64,000 nt of DNA, taken from Arthrinium phaeospermum. Lineage: Eukaryota; Ascomycota; Sordariomycetes; Amphisphaeriales; Apiosporaceae. The stretch spans positions 310,001 through 374,000 of the forward strand of contig QYRS01000008.1 in the NCBI GenBank assembly GCA_006503535.1. The letters run 5' to 3'. The notes beneath the pieces are model-generated. The model was not told where the DNA came from. It worked only from the letters and a program-made list of their open reading frames with translations, and did no database searches. The first letter of the stretch is position 1; every line of letters starts with the position of its first letter. Below, in pieces: positions 1 to 8,289 of the stretch. A program made the position numbers and the translations under genes.

Positions 1-306
1 ATTAACTCAAGCAGCCCGGCCACGACACCAGAGACAACCACAACTCTCGCACCCAGTCCTACCAGCACTAACAACCCAAGCACTACGCTAGTAGCGCCCG
101 TTCCCACCGTCCCCTCGGTTACCATGTCAACAATAGCAACGAGTGTCCTCGCTTCGTCACCAGTAGTATCGTTGTCAACTCCAATCGCCATCACCCCTAC
201 CACCAGCTTGTCGTCGACCAAGTCGTACGACAACGGCCAATGGCACACCAGCTATCCGGCCTGGAACGGCACAGGAGCCTATCGTCGCCGTTTTGCCGCC
301 CTATGA
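1..306 (+). CDS. 3' end of a Ser/Thr/Pro-rich protein gene (partial)
   Basis: The frame is open from base 1 to the stop at 304-306, so the gene begins outside the window. The visible 101 residues are almost entirely Ser, Thr, Pro, Ala and Val up to about residue 75. This is the composition of an O-glycosylated linker or stalk in a secreted or cell-wall protein. They end in a less repetitive tail with Trp, Tyr and Asn (SYPAWNGTGAY) and a basic RRRFAAL terminus. No catalytic domain is visible. An internal Met at 124 is not needed as a start, because the low-complexity composition continues upstream in the same frame. The family is not recognised, and secretion is inferred only from composition. 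A chance open frame in low-complexity DNA is the alternative. Confidence 0.45.
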   Translation: MNSSSPATTPETTTTLAPSPTSTNNPSTTLVAPVPTVPSVTMSTIATSVLASSPVVSLSTPIAITPTTSLSSTKSYDNGQWHTSYPAWNGTGAYRRRFAAL

Positions 307-718
307 GAGGGGATCATCGCCAACTTCAGAAACCAGGCTGAAGAAGGGAGGATCCATAATTCAAAAGTTTGTATGTATGATTACGACCAGTGCCCCATAG
401 AGGGCCTTGCGTGTGAATGATAATGAGCCAGGAATGGAAAACGCATGGTGGAAAGTTCGCGACAGACGAACCCTTCATTAGTCACTAATATAAGAAGATG
501 AAAGTCACCTAATAATACTATATCAACGCACGGCTATGCTGCTTCATACTTGGCTGCCCTGTTGGCTGTCATGATACCTAGGGCAGTGCTTGATATAGCT
601 ACTGCCTGATTTGAGGTTTGGCTATGTGCATATTCAGATTGTAGTATATTCTTTTCAATTTCCACTGGTTTGCTTATGGGTGCCCCATCTACGCGGCCTT
701 ACAGGTCATATCAAAGTA
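307..718. other. intergenic, no gene seen
   Basis: This AT-richer stretch lies between the Ser/Thr-rich gene and the minisatellite. It presumably holds the 3' UTR of the upstream gene. I see no supported coding sequence or RNA gene. Confidence 0.6.
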
Positions 719-907
719 ACTGGTGGCCATGCTGAGGTAATTGATGGTTATACTGGAATAACTGGTGGCTATACTGGAGTAATTGGTAGCCATGCTGTAG
801 TAACTGGTGGCCATGCTGGAGTAATTGGTAGTTATACTGGAATAACTGGTGGTTATACTGGAGTAATTGGTAGCCATGCTGTAGTAACTGGTGGCCACGC
901 TGGAGTA
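719..907. repeat. 21-bp minisatellite, nine copies with 84-bp higher-order period
   Basis: Nine head-to-tail 21-bp units run from 719 to 907. The units alternate between types that would translate as TGGHAxV, xxGYTGI, TGGYTGV and IGSHAVV. Unit types repeat every four units (1-4, 5-8, 9), giving an 84-bp higher-order period. Because 21 is a multiple of three, long frames stay open on both strands. No family resemblance, start context or partner exon supports a gene, so I annotate only the repeat. Confidence 0.9.
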
Positions 908-1048
908 ACAACTGGTGGCATTGGGATCATCCTGGTTTCCATGGTTGAAGCTTTCATCTGGAGTCAATTTACATGACTACGTACTGCCGTATCTACACAC
1001 TTTGTACGCCTGGGTATAATCACCGCAACCGGCCCTCCATCTACTACT

Positions 1049-3244
1049 CTACCTACCCCTGTGCGCCGGCTTCTGCTGAGCGGCCTCGTGGCGCCGCAGC
1101 TCCTCGGGCACGCGGCTGATTTGGCTCTTGCTGAGCATCTGCTTTAGATCGTACATGACGTCGTTGTCCTCGCTGCCCAGGAAGGTGACGGCCACACCGC
1201 TCTTGCCCGCACGACCTGTACGTCCGATACGATGCGTGTACGCCTCGATCGACGAGGCCATGTTGAAGTTGACGACCAGACTCACATCGGGCACATCGAG
1301 ACCACGACCCGCCAGGTCCGTGGCGACCAGGACCTGCTTGGCCCCCGACCGGATCGAGGCGAGCGCCTCCTCACGCTGCTGCTGCGTTTTGGATCCGTGG
1401 AGGGAGGCGGCGCTGAAACCCATATTCTGCACTTCACGAGCCACCGAGTCACAGTTGCGCTTGACGTTGACAAAGACAATGATGGGGGGCGCGAAACCAC
1501 CGTTGAGCAGGATCTCACGGAGACGCTGTTTGCGGCGGTCTTCGCCACTAACGAATTCGACGCGCTGTTCAACAGTCTCCACGGCCTCGCCAATGTTTCC
1601 AATGGTGACGGTAGCCGGGCGGCGCAAGTAATGCTTGGCGATCTTTTCGACCGCTGGAGGCATGGTGGCTGTGTACATCATGGTTTGACGGTAACGGTCC
1701 TTGGTACTTAGGAGACGTCGCATGACGCTGGCGTCCTCGGCATCCTTGGTGTCGGGTTTCTCGTTGGTGACGGGCAATGCCGAGAGAATCTTGTTGACGG
1801 GCTCCTCGAAACCCATATCAATCATACGATCTGCTTCATCCATGACGACATAGCAGCATTGCGAGAAGACCAGCAAGTGCCGCTCGATACAGTCGAGCAG
1901 TCGACCCGGTGTAGCCACAATAATCTCAGCACCATTCCGCAAGGCGAACGCCTGTTCTTCGAGGGCGTGGCCACCTACCAAGCTCACAACAGTGAGGCCT
2001 AAGGGGTTTGCAAACTTCTTTGCTTCCGACTCGATCTGCTGTACCAACTCTCGAGTAGGCGCCATGATGAGCGCATAGGGACCGTCGTCCTTGGTGAACT
2101 CAGTCAGGGCAGGAAGCTGAGAGATGTACTCCAGCATGGGTAGCAGGAATGCAGCCGTCTTTCCGGAACCGGTGGCTGCAACACCAATGAGATCGCGAGC
2201 CTGCAAGGCGATCGGAATGGCCGCCCGCTGAATGGGTGTCGGCTCGGTATATCCGACTGAGTCGATGATTTGCAACAGGTGGGAAGGCAGCCCCGATTCT
2301 CCCCAGTTGCGCATCGGATTTGGAATTCGCCCACCCTTGGAGGCGATGCCGAATTCTTCCTTGAAGATGCGCCAGTCTCGTTCTCGCATGTCCGCCAGCT
2401 CCTTGGACTCCCAGTTGTTGCGTACGCGCTTTTTCTTGGACTTCTCCTTTGCCTGTTCCATCTGCTCGAGCATTTGCTTAGCCCGCTCTTTGCCGTGCTC
2501 GGGGTCGCGTTCTTCTATCTCTCGGGCTCGCCTTCTGTACTCCTTTTCCACGTTTGCATCGTTTAGGCCGTCAAAGACCATGGATCCGCTATAGACTTCC
2601 ACGCGTTCGGAATAAACGGGATTCCAGTCTTGGCTAGTGTCCTCCTCGTCATCCCAGCCGAAGTTGAATTTCTGGCCACCGGTACGTTTACGCTTCTTTT
2701 GGGCCGAGAAGGTCGACTGGTTGAGCTCTGGACCCATATAGCGAGCTCGGATCATGGCGGCGTCAACGTCTTCGGGGGGTGGCCGTTTCCGACTGTTGTT
2801 ATTGCCCTTTCCTTCGTTGCTTCCGCGTTGATCCGAGCGTTGACCGGAGTGGTTATCCCGACCTTTAGAATTGGAATAATCGTTGGGATGCCCACCCTGG
2901 TGCATCGCGCGCGGACCGGTTGGAATAACCTCGCGACGTCGGTTATCCCGTTGGCCCTGTCCCTGGCCGTAGCCCTGACTGTGAGCTTGGCTTACCCATT
3001 GTCTGTTCTTGTCGGCGATGGCCCTGCGCTTCTGTTCCAGCTCCTCCTCTTCTTTGCGTGCCTTCTCAGCAGCCAGGCGCTCGCGTTCTGCCTTGGAGAG
3101 AAAGCGTGGCTTTTTGGCAGCCTCGTCAGCGGCCTTTTTCTGGGCTATCAGTTGCTCGATGTCGATAGGGACTCTCTTACTGCTTCCGTTGGAATCCATA
3201 TTCGCAGGCAGGTGTTGATACTGGAATTGGTGGGTTTGGGTCAA
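1049..3244 (-). CDS. PRP28: DEAD-box ATP-dependent RNA helicase PRP28 (U5 snRNP 100 kDa homologue)
   Basis: This is a nuclear spliceosomal helicase that displaces U1 from the 5' splice site so that U6 can pair there. It is a single exon of 731 codons. The N-terminal 300 residues are charged and low in complexity, with a VPIDIEQLIAQKKA start-like block typical of Prp28. The helicase core follows: Q motif region EPTPIQ near residue 330, motif I ATGSGKT near 358, PTREL, VGG, TPGR, the DEAD box (MDEADRM) near 468, and TAT where most DEAD-box proteins have SAT. ATDLAGRGLD and HRIGRTGR (near 672) complete the core. The ending SRVPEELRRHEAAQ is typical of the family. A second Met at 3199 (MDSNGSSKRVP) fits orthologues better and may be the true start, giving 716 residues. 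It is divergent from the mL59 gene across about 500 bp. Confidence 0.95.
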   Translation of the reverse strand: MTQTHQFQYQHLPANMDSNGSSKRVPIDIEQLIAQKKAADEAAKKPRFLSKAERERLAAEKARKEEEELEQKRRAIADKNRQWVSQAHSQGYGQGQGQRDNRRREVIPTGPRAMHQGGHPNDYSNSKGRDNHSGQRSDQRGSNEGKGNNNSRKRPPPEDVDAAMIRARYMGPELNQSTFSAQKKRKRTGGQKFNFGWDDEEDTSQDWNPVYSERVEVYSGSMVFDGLNDANVEKEYRRRAREIEERDPEHGKERAKQMLEQMEQAKEKSKKKRVRNNWESKELADMRERDWRIFKEEFGIASKGGRIPNPMRNWGESGLPSHLLQIIDSVGYTEPTPIQRAAIPIALQARDLIGVAATGSGKTAAFLLPMLEYISQLPALTEFTKDDGPYALIMAPTRELVQQIESEAKKFANPLGLTVVSLVGGHALEEQAFALRNGAEIIVATPGRLLDCIERHLLVFSQCCYVVMDEADRMIDMGFEEPVNKILSALPVTNEKPDTKDAEDASVMRRLLSTKDRYRQTMMYTATMPPAVEKIAKHYLRRPATVTIGNIGEAVETVEQRVEFVSGEDRRKQRLREILLNGGFAPPIIVFVNVKRNCDSVAREVQNMGFSAASLHGSKTQQQREEALASIRSGAKQVLVATDLAGRGLDVPDVSLVVNFNMASSIEAYTHRIGRTGRAGKSGVAVTFLGSEDNDVMYDLKQMLSKSQISRVPEELRRHEAAQQKPAHRGR

Positions 3245-3760
3245 AGTACGGAGTAGTCAAAGGGAATTTGATAGAAAACGCGGTAAAGTTACCTTAAGCA
3301 GCTGGCAGCAGCACTTAACAATGACCCACTTTTGCTAGCAACCTTGCGTATCGTAGATCTACGAGCGCAGGAATAAACCGTCTTGATTATTCCACTTACT
3401 CCAGGGAATAACAGTAGAATAAGCTAATACTACTGGAATAATAGGTTTTCTATATACCTGTTGATTCTTTCGGAAATAGGTGACCCAACAGGGCTTATCA
3501 ATTGTTGAATCAAGTCATACCAGACCTTAGGTATCGATACCTATAGAGTACATGCGTACCAAGGACGCCCACACCCCTGCAAGCTAAAGTACCTTGACAA
3601 AGTGGGACCCAAAAGACCTTGGGGTTCCAATTCCAATTCTTTGCGCATCGAATAGGTATCGGAGGAAGCAGCTCGTTGTCGACTTTGCAATCCAGCAAGC
3701 ACAGCCCGCCCACGCACGCACGCCACGCCACGAAACCGCGACACAGAAACGCTACGCAAC
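3245..3760. promoter_or_regulatory. divergent promoter region between PRP28 and mL59
   Basis: This 516-bp interval separates two oppositely transcribed genes and must hold both promoters. It contains TACGGAGTA at 3247-3255, an AT-rich patch at about 3370-3470 with an inverted ATTATTCCA pair (3386-3394 and 3434-3442), and a 16-bp perfect palindrome at 3528-3543. No coding sequence is supported. Confidence 0.6.
3528..3543. promoter_or_regulatory. 16-bp perfect palindrome TAGGTATCGATACCTA
   Basis: This is a perfect inverted repeat with no spacer, centred between 3535 and 3536 and about 220 bp upstream of the mL59 start. Its half-site AGGTAT occurs again at 3653-3658. It could bind a dimeric regulator, but no known factor is assigned. 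Confidence 0.5.
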
Positions 3761-4394
3761 ATGGCGAGCCGCTACGTCGAGCTGGCCAAGCAGATGCACC
3801 CGCGGCTGCAGCGCTTCTTCGCCAAGTACCCGCCGACGCAGATCCTGCCCCGGACGACGGCGGAGAACACGATCAAGGACGGCGCCGCCGCGAACCCCTT
3901 CCTTCCGCACAAGCACCCCGCCACCGGCCGCTGGCAGGACCCCGAGTTCTCCCTGCGCCGGCAGGCCGAGCTCGTCAAGCTGGCCCGGACCGAGGGCGTC
4001 GAGGAGCTGCTGCCCTTCACCCACAAGGGCACCGAGGAGCGGATACGGAAGCGTGTCGAGGAGGGTCTGCAGGTCAAGGGTACCGGTGTCGGGCAAAAGG
4101 TCAAGGGTCATCTGCACGAGCGTATGCTGGCCACCAAGTACGTTGTTACCCGATGTCTGGGGAAATGGATCGTTGGCATCCTGCGAGACATGACGGATAT
4201 TTGGGACCGGACAGCGATACTGACAATACGTCCAGGATGGAGAAGAGGAGAACAGCCATGCTGGGCATGCCCAGGTTGGTCAGAGAATGGCGGAAAGTAC
4301 GCACTGCCCTATCCCCCAAAACGTTGCCATCGCACAATATACTGACTAGAACCACCAGACTGGTACACGTGGATGGAAGAAGTTCCCCCGATAA
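3761..4394 (+). CDS. MRPL25: mitochondrial large-subunit ribosomal protein mL59 (MRPL25 family)
   Basis: This is a structural protein of the mitochondrial ribosomal large subunit. Three exons (3761-4137, 4236-4296, 4359-4394) encode 157 residues. The intron donors are GTACGT and GTACGC, each with a CTGAC branch site just before the acceptor, and all phases close. The protein opens MASRYVELAKQMHPRLQRFF, followed by PPTQILPRTTAENTI and a basic middle part. It ends with an EKRRTAMLGMPRLV helix and a RGWKKFPR terminus, which is the characteristic ending of fungal MRPL25. The last 12 codons sit in a 36-base exon that simple ORF calling misses. No separate cleavable presequence is obvious. Import would rely on the basic N-terminus. 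Confidence 0.9.
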
Positions 4395-5138
4395 GGAGGC
4401 GATTTCGGAATATGGTGAATTGGATCACCGGCATCTTACGACTGTACAAAAGACACTGTATCAACATATATCAATCCACGAGCCCAAGGACCTTACCCCT
4501 ACTCTCCCCAATGTGCATGTCCTGCATGCTGTGCAAGAAATATACATCCTACTGCAGAGAACATATTTGCTCTGCCCAGTCCATCAACCTGCAACAGACC
4601 AATTGAGCTATGCATGAGAAGCAATAATGCCCATTGTAAGCACCATGGTCATCCCATAACACCCCCTCTCCCGGGTTATTTTCTTCCCCAGACAAACCCC
4701 GGCTGCCTGTTGGCGCAGCCTTACGAAACCAACTTACTCGCTGGACTTTCGGACTCGCCAGGGTCACGTGACCCGCAAGAACTTTCCGGTATCCAAGATT
4801 TCCAACTTTCGTCTGCCCACTTACTCGAGGCCTCAACGTCACACCTGCCCGATTCCCCTCACCTGATACCACGTTCGTCCAGCGCAATTCCTGATTTCCT
4901 ATTCGCCCGCATGACTCTATAAATCGGTTCGCGTAGCTACTTACTCGAGAGGAAACAAAATTTATCCCACCCACCCCCCGCGTGATCATCAAATTGAAGA
5001 GAGAACAATAAGAGCCCGCCGCCGTTGCATTGATAGGAGACTGGCTGGAGAAGCGATCTACAAGAATCCATCCGTATAAGACCCAGGAAAGGTTAAAGAA
5101 GAGGGAACCACCCCAGCCGAGACAGAAACAGCACTGCC
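4395..5138. promoter_or_regulatory. mL59 3' region and DPH4 promoter
   Basis: This 744-bp stretch lies between two co-directional genes. It contains the CACGTG palindrome at 4761-4774 and, near its right end, the purine-rich leader of DPH4. A 199-codon minus-strand frame (4549-5148) has no recognisable domain and is treated as chance. Confidence 0.55.
4761..4774. promoter_or_regulatory. 14-bp palindrome GGGTCACGTGACCC (CACGTG E-box)
   Basis: This perfect palindrome has a CACGTG core and lies 365 bp upstream of the DPH4 start. GTCACGTGAC matches the preferred site of Cbf1-type bHLH-zip factors. Assignment to such a factor is inference. A shorter relative, TCACGTGA, lies upstream of LSM2 at 42541-42548. 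Confidence 0.55.
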
Positions 5139-5972
5139 ATGGCTCCACCCAAGAAGAAGGAACCGACCCTCTTCGAGATCCTCGCCCTCAGCCCGCAGTC
5201 TCTCCAGGGCCAGGACCCACCCACGGCCTCCAAGTCCGTCAAGCAGGCCTACCGCCGCGCCCTGCTCAAGTACCACCCGGACAAGAACCCCCAGGCCGCC
5301 GCTGCCACCAAGGACGGCAACGGCGCCGCCGCCAAGGCGCAGTCGCCCCCGCCGCAGACGGCCCTGTATACCGTAGACCAGATCACGCACGCTTACACCG
5401 TCCTCAGCGACACCAAGCAGCGCCGGGAGTACACCCGGAACCTGCAGACCCGGACCACCACCTCTACTTCTGCTTCTGCTTCTACTTCTACCAGCACATC
5501 GTCGAGGAACAACACCTCGGCGCGAAGCCAGACGCACCATGAATTCAAGACGGGCGTAGAGACCGTCGACCTCGACGACCTGTCGTGGGATGGCAAGCGC
5601 GGCATGTACTACCGGTCCTGCCGGTGTGGGCAGGCGCGCGGCTTCCGCTTCCGCGAAGATGATTTGGAGGAGTCGGGCGAGGATGGCGAGCTCATGGTCG
5701 AGTGCTCCGGCTGCAGCCTGTCGCTCAAGGTGCTGTTCGAGGAGGTGACGGACGACGAAGAGGAGGACGAAGAGGAGGTACCGCAGCCACAGCAGCGCTC
5801 CAGCAAAGGCACACGGGACGTCAAAACAAACTCGACGAGTGGTATGGAACGAACGGTTAGCCAAGGCAGTCACGAGGGCAAGTCCGGTAAATGGAACTGG
5901 AAGTTTAGTTTCGGCATCTCCATCGGTGGAGGGGTTGGACTGGGTGTCGGTGCAAGGACTGGGAGCTCCTGA
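5139..5972 (+). CDS. DPH4: diphthamide biosynthesis protein 4 (J domain plus CSL zinc finger)
   Basis: Dph4 (human DNAJC24) supports the first step of diphthamide formation on eEF2 as a J-domain, iron-binding partner of the Dph1-Dph2 and Dph3 system in the cytosol. This single exon encodes 277 residues. The J domain spans about residues 10-110, with the HPD triad at 46-48. It carries an insertion of Ala, Lys and Pro before the last helix. The CSL zinc finger starts near residue 140 (VDLDDLSWD) and has its Cys pairs as CRC near 161 and CSGC near 188. After the zinc finger come an acidic run and an unusual Gly-rich hydrophobic tail (near residues 254-277) not needed for the family assignment. 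The start has a good context (GCCATGGC). It is convergent with the 14-3-3 gene. Confidence 0.9.
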   Translation: MAPPKKKEPTLFEILALSPQSLQGQDPPTASKSVKQAYRRALLKYHPDKNPQAAAATKDGNGAAAKAQSPPPQTALYTVDQITHAYTVLSDTKQRREYTRNLQTRTTTSTSASASTSTSTSSRNNTSARSQTHHEFKTGVETVDLDDLSWDGKRGMYYRSCRCGQARGFRFREDDLEESGEDGELMVECSGCSLSLKVLFEEVTDDEEEDEEEVPQPQQRSSKGTRDVKTNSTSGMERTVSQGSHEGKSGKWNWKFSFGISIGGGVGLGVGARTGSS

Positions 5973-6433
5973 GTCTCCTGAGAAGCACCTAGGATTGGCG
6001 TTTTGGGGAAATGGATATGGATCTGGAGGTTTTTTTTTTTGCGCTTTCAGGGCGTGTTGGCTTAGGTTAACGTTGACACGAGACATGAGTATGCTAAACG
6101 AATCTCGAACGAGCACACCATCACTTGTGTAGCAATATCTTAACCTGCAGTGAATTACTTGCATTGTTGTTGTTGTTGTCCAGACGGGTTGCATTAGAGT
6201 CTAAAAGGCAAGCATACGGCGATCAACCTCCAAAAGCTATTCTTTAGCTCTTCTGCCCGTAGGAAGAGAGACATTTCCCCATCCCCAAAAGTCATGGTCT
6301 TGTTTGTATTTGCAGTCGCGAAAAAAAAGCATGCAGAATCTCAAGTAACGAGGTTTCAAGCCGCACTCCGAAGACACCAGTATCCACCGTACCTCCCCCT
6401 CTAAATATCACAAGGTCAAGCGAAGGACAGCTT
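5973..6433. other. convergent 3' regions of DPH4 and the 14-3-3 gene
   Basis: This 461-bp stretch lies between two stop codons facing each other. It has a poly-T run near 6029-6040 and a short TTG repeat near 6165-6178. It presumably holds both 3' UTRs. No gene is seen. Confidence 0.6.
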
Positions 6434-7425
6434 TTACTCGGCAGCCTTGGGCTCCTCTGCAGGCGCAGCCGCGGCGGCGGTCTCGCCCTTATCGGTCTCC
6501 GTAGCGGAAGCTGATTGCTCAGTTGAGGGCTCGGCCTCGGACGAGGTCCAGAGAGTCTACGCACGCAGACATTAGCAAAAACGCTCGATATCCTTTCTTG
6601 AGCTGTAACTTACCAAGTTGTCTCGAAGCAACTGCATGATGAGGGTCGAATCCTTGTAGCTCTCCTCACTCAGCGTGTCGAGTTCTGCACAAATCATTGT
6701 CAGCATATTCATCACAAAAGTTGCATGTCGTTACGCACCAGCAATCGCATCATCGAAAGCCTGCTTGGCAAGATGGCAGGCCTGGTCGGGGGCGTTGAGG
6801 ATCTCGTAGTAGAAGACGGAGAAGTTCAGGGCGAGACCCAGGCGGATGGGGTGAGTAGGGGGAAGCTCGGTCTGAGCGACCTCGGTGGCAGCCTTGTAGG
6901 CCTCGAGCGACATATCGGCGGACTCCTTGCGGCGGTCACCAATGGCGAACTCGGCCAGGTAACGGTGGTAGTCACCCTTCATCTTGTGGTAGAAGACCTT
7001 GGACTCGCCGGACTTAGCAGACGGGATCAGGTGCTGGTCGAGAACCTCGAGGATGTCATCGCAGATCTTGGCGAGCTCGGCCTCAATCTTCTGTCGGTAC
7101 TCCTTGATAAGGCCGACCTGAGACGAGTTGCCCTTGGACTCCTCCTTCTGCTCGATAGAGGTGACAATTCTCCACGAAGCGCGGCGGGCACCGATGACGT
7201 TCTTGTAGGCGACCGAGAGAAGGTTGCGCTCCTCAACCGTCAGGTCACGGTCCTCGGAGGCGACAACCTTCATGTTCTCGACCATCTCTATTGACCGTAG
7301 TCAGCATATCGGCCGTTCGGCGTCTTCTTGCAATCTACGGGGGAGTGGTCGGCGAGAAACATACCCTCGTAGCGCTCGGCCTGCTCAGCGAGCTTGGCGA
7401 GGTACACTGCATCTTCGTGACCCAT
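6434..7425 (-). CDS. BMH1: 14-3-3 protein (BMH1 family)
   Basis: This is a dimeric phosphoserine/phosphothreonine-binding adaptor of signalling and cell-cycle proteins. Four exons (7425-7365, 7287-6739, 6684-6614, 6556-6434) encode 267 residues. The protein starts [27 protein letters not shown], and the split codon at the first junction restores the EE pair of the family. Further hallmarks are [28 protein letters not shown], the ligand-binding [13 protein letters not shown] block and [19 protein letters not shown]. The C-terminal tail after TLWTS is Ala/Glu-rich and variable, as usual. The long upstream region and a possible acceptor just before the ATG suggest a 5' UTR intron, which is not proven. 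Confidence 0.96.
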
Positions 7426-8250
7426 CTTGTCGGCGGTTCTGTCGATACTGAGTCAGGAATGGGAACTGTAAGTGGAGGTAGCGCGGTCAGCAGCGTATCT
7501 CTGATTAAAGCGACTATTGGCAACGGCAAAGACGATGTAGTTTGACAATGTTGAGGAAGTGCGCGAGGCCTGGATGAAGTCGTAAAAGGGATGGAGGGCT
7601 AGTGTGGAAACATGCAATCCCAGACGCGGACTAGGCAGGGGCGGGAGGTAGGCATTCAGTCTCGGCAGCCACAGCAGTACGAGAACTGAAAACCCGGGAA
7701 ATGGAAGCAGGCGATCGCAGCCGGGTTGTCCTTGACACTCTGGTGAAAATGCGCCTGGGGAAGCGACGGGTTTGATTGAGAAGCACGTCACAAAGGGAGG
7801 TGAAATGGCAATTTCCCCCGCAATGGTGGGGTTTGCGCCTACTGGCAGTGGTTTCCTGGACGCGTGAAAGGAGATGCGTGTCGCTGGGTGGAAGTGGAAG
7901 CAGCGATTGGGGAGGTAGGTACCTTTTTGGGTGGAAGAGGGTTATCGAAATTGGGTGATGAGTCTGTCTGTCTGTGGTTGACGCAGGAAAAGAGTGTTGC
8001 CAAATGAGGCGATTGTTGTGGTGGTTGATGGACGATGACGAAAGAGGGAAAGAGTTCAGGGTTGGGATCAGATCAGATGTGCAAGGCCAGTGGCAGAGGG
8101 TGATGGTGCCAGTGCCAAGAAGTATAGCCAGTAGTACCTAGTGGAATTGGGAGGGATGGATAAGGCAATGGAATTGGGAGGAGGGACTTTTAGGCAGGTC
8201 TCAGGTAGGCAGGTAATGAGGTAGTGACGGATCAACAAGCAGATTGGCGT

Positions 8251-8289
8251 GGGTTCGGGCTTGGGCTTGGGTTTGGGCTTGGGGCGGGG
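8251..8289 (+). repeat. G-tract array with G-quadruplex potential
   Basis: Seven runs of three or four G are separated mostly by three-base loops (TTC, CTT, CTT, TTT, CTT), with a single C before the last run. This is well above the four-run minimum for an intramolecular quadruplex. It lies about 825 bp upstream of the 14-3-3 start, with the G-rich strand being the template strand of that gene. Confidence 0.75.

Noticed and set aside
611..976. 121-codon plus-strand frame over the minisatellite
   Set aside because: It is explained by the 21-bp periodicity. Long frames are open on the opposite strand as well, so there is no coding evidence.
5058..6194. 378-codon minus-strand frame opposite DPH4
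   Set aside because: It is low complexity, Leu/Gly/Val-rich, with no domain. DPH4 explains the region.
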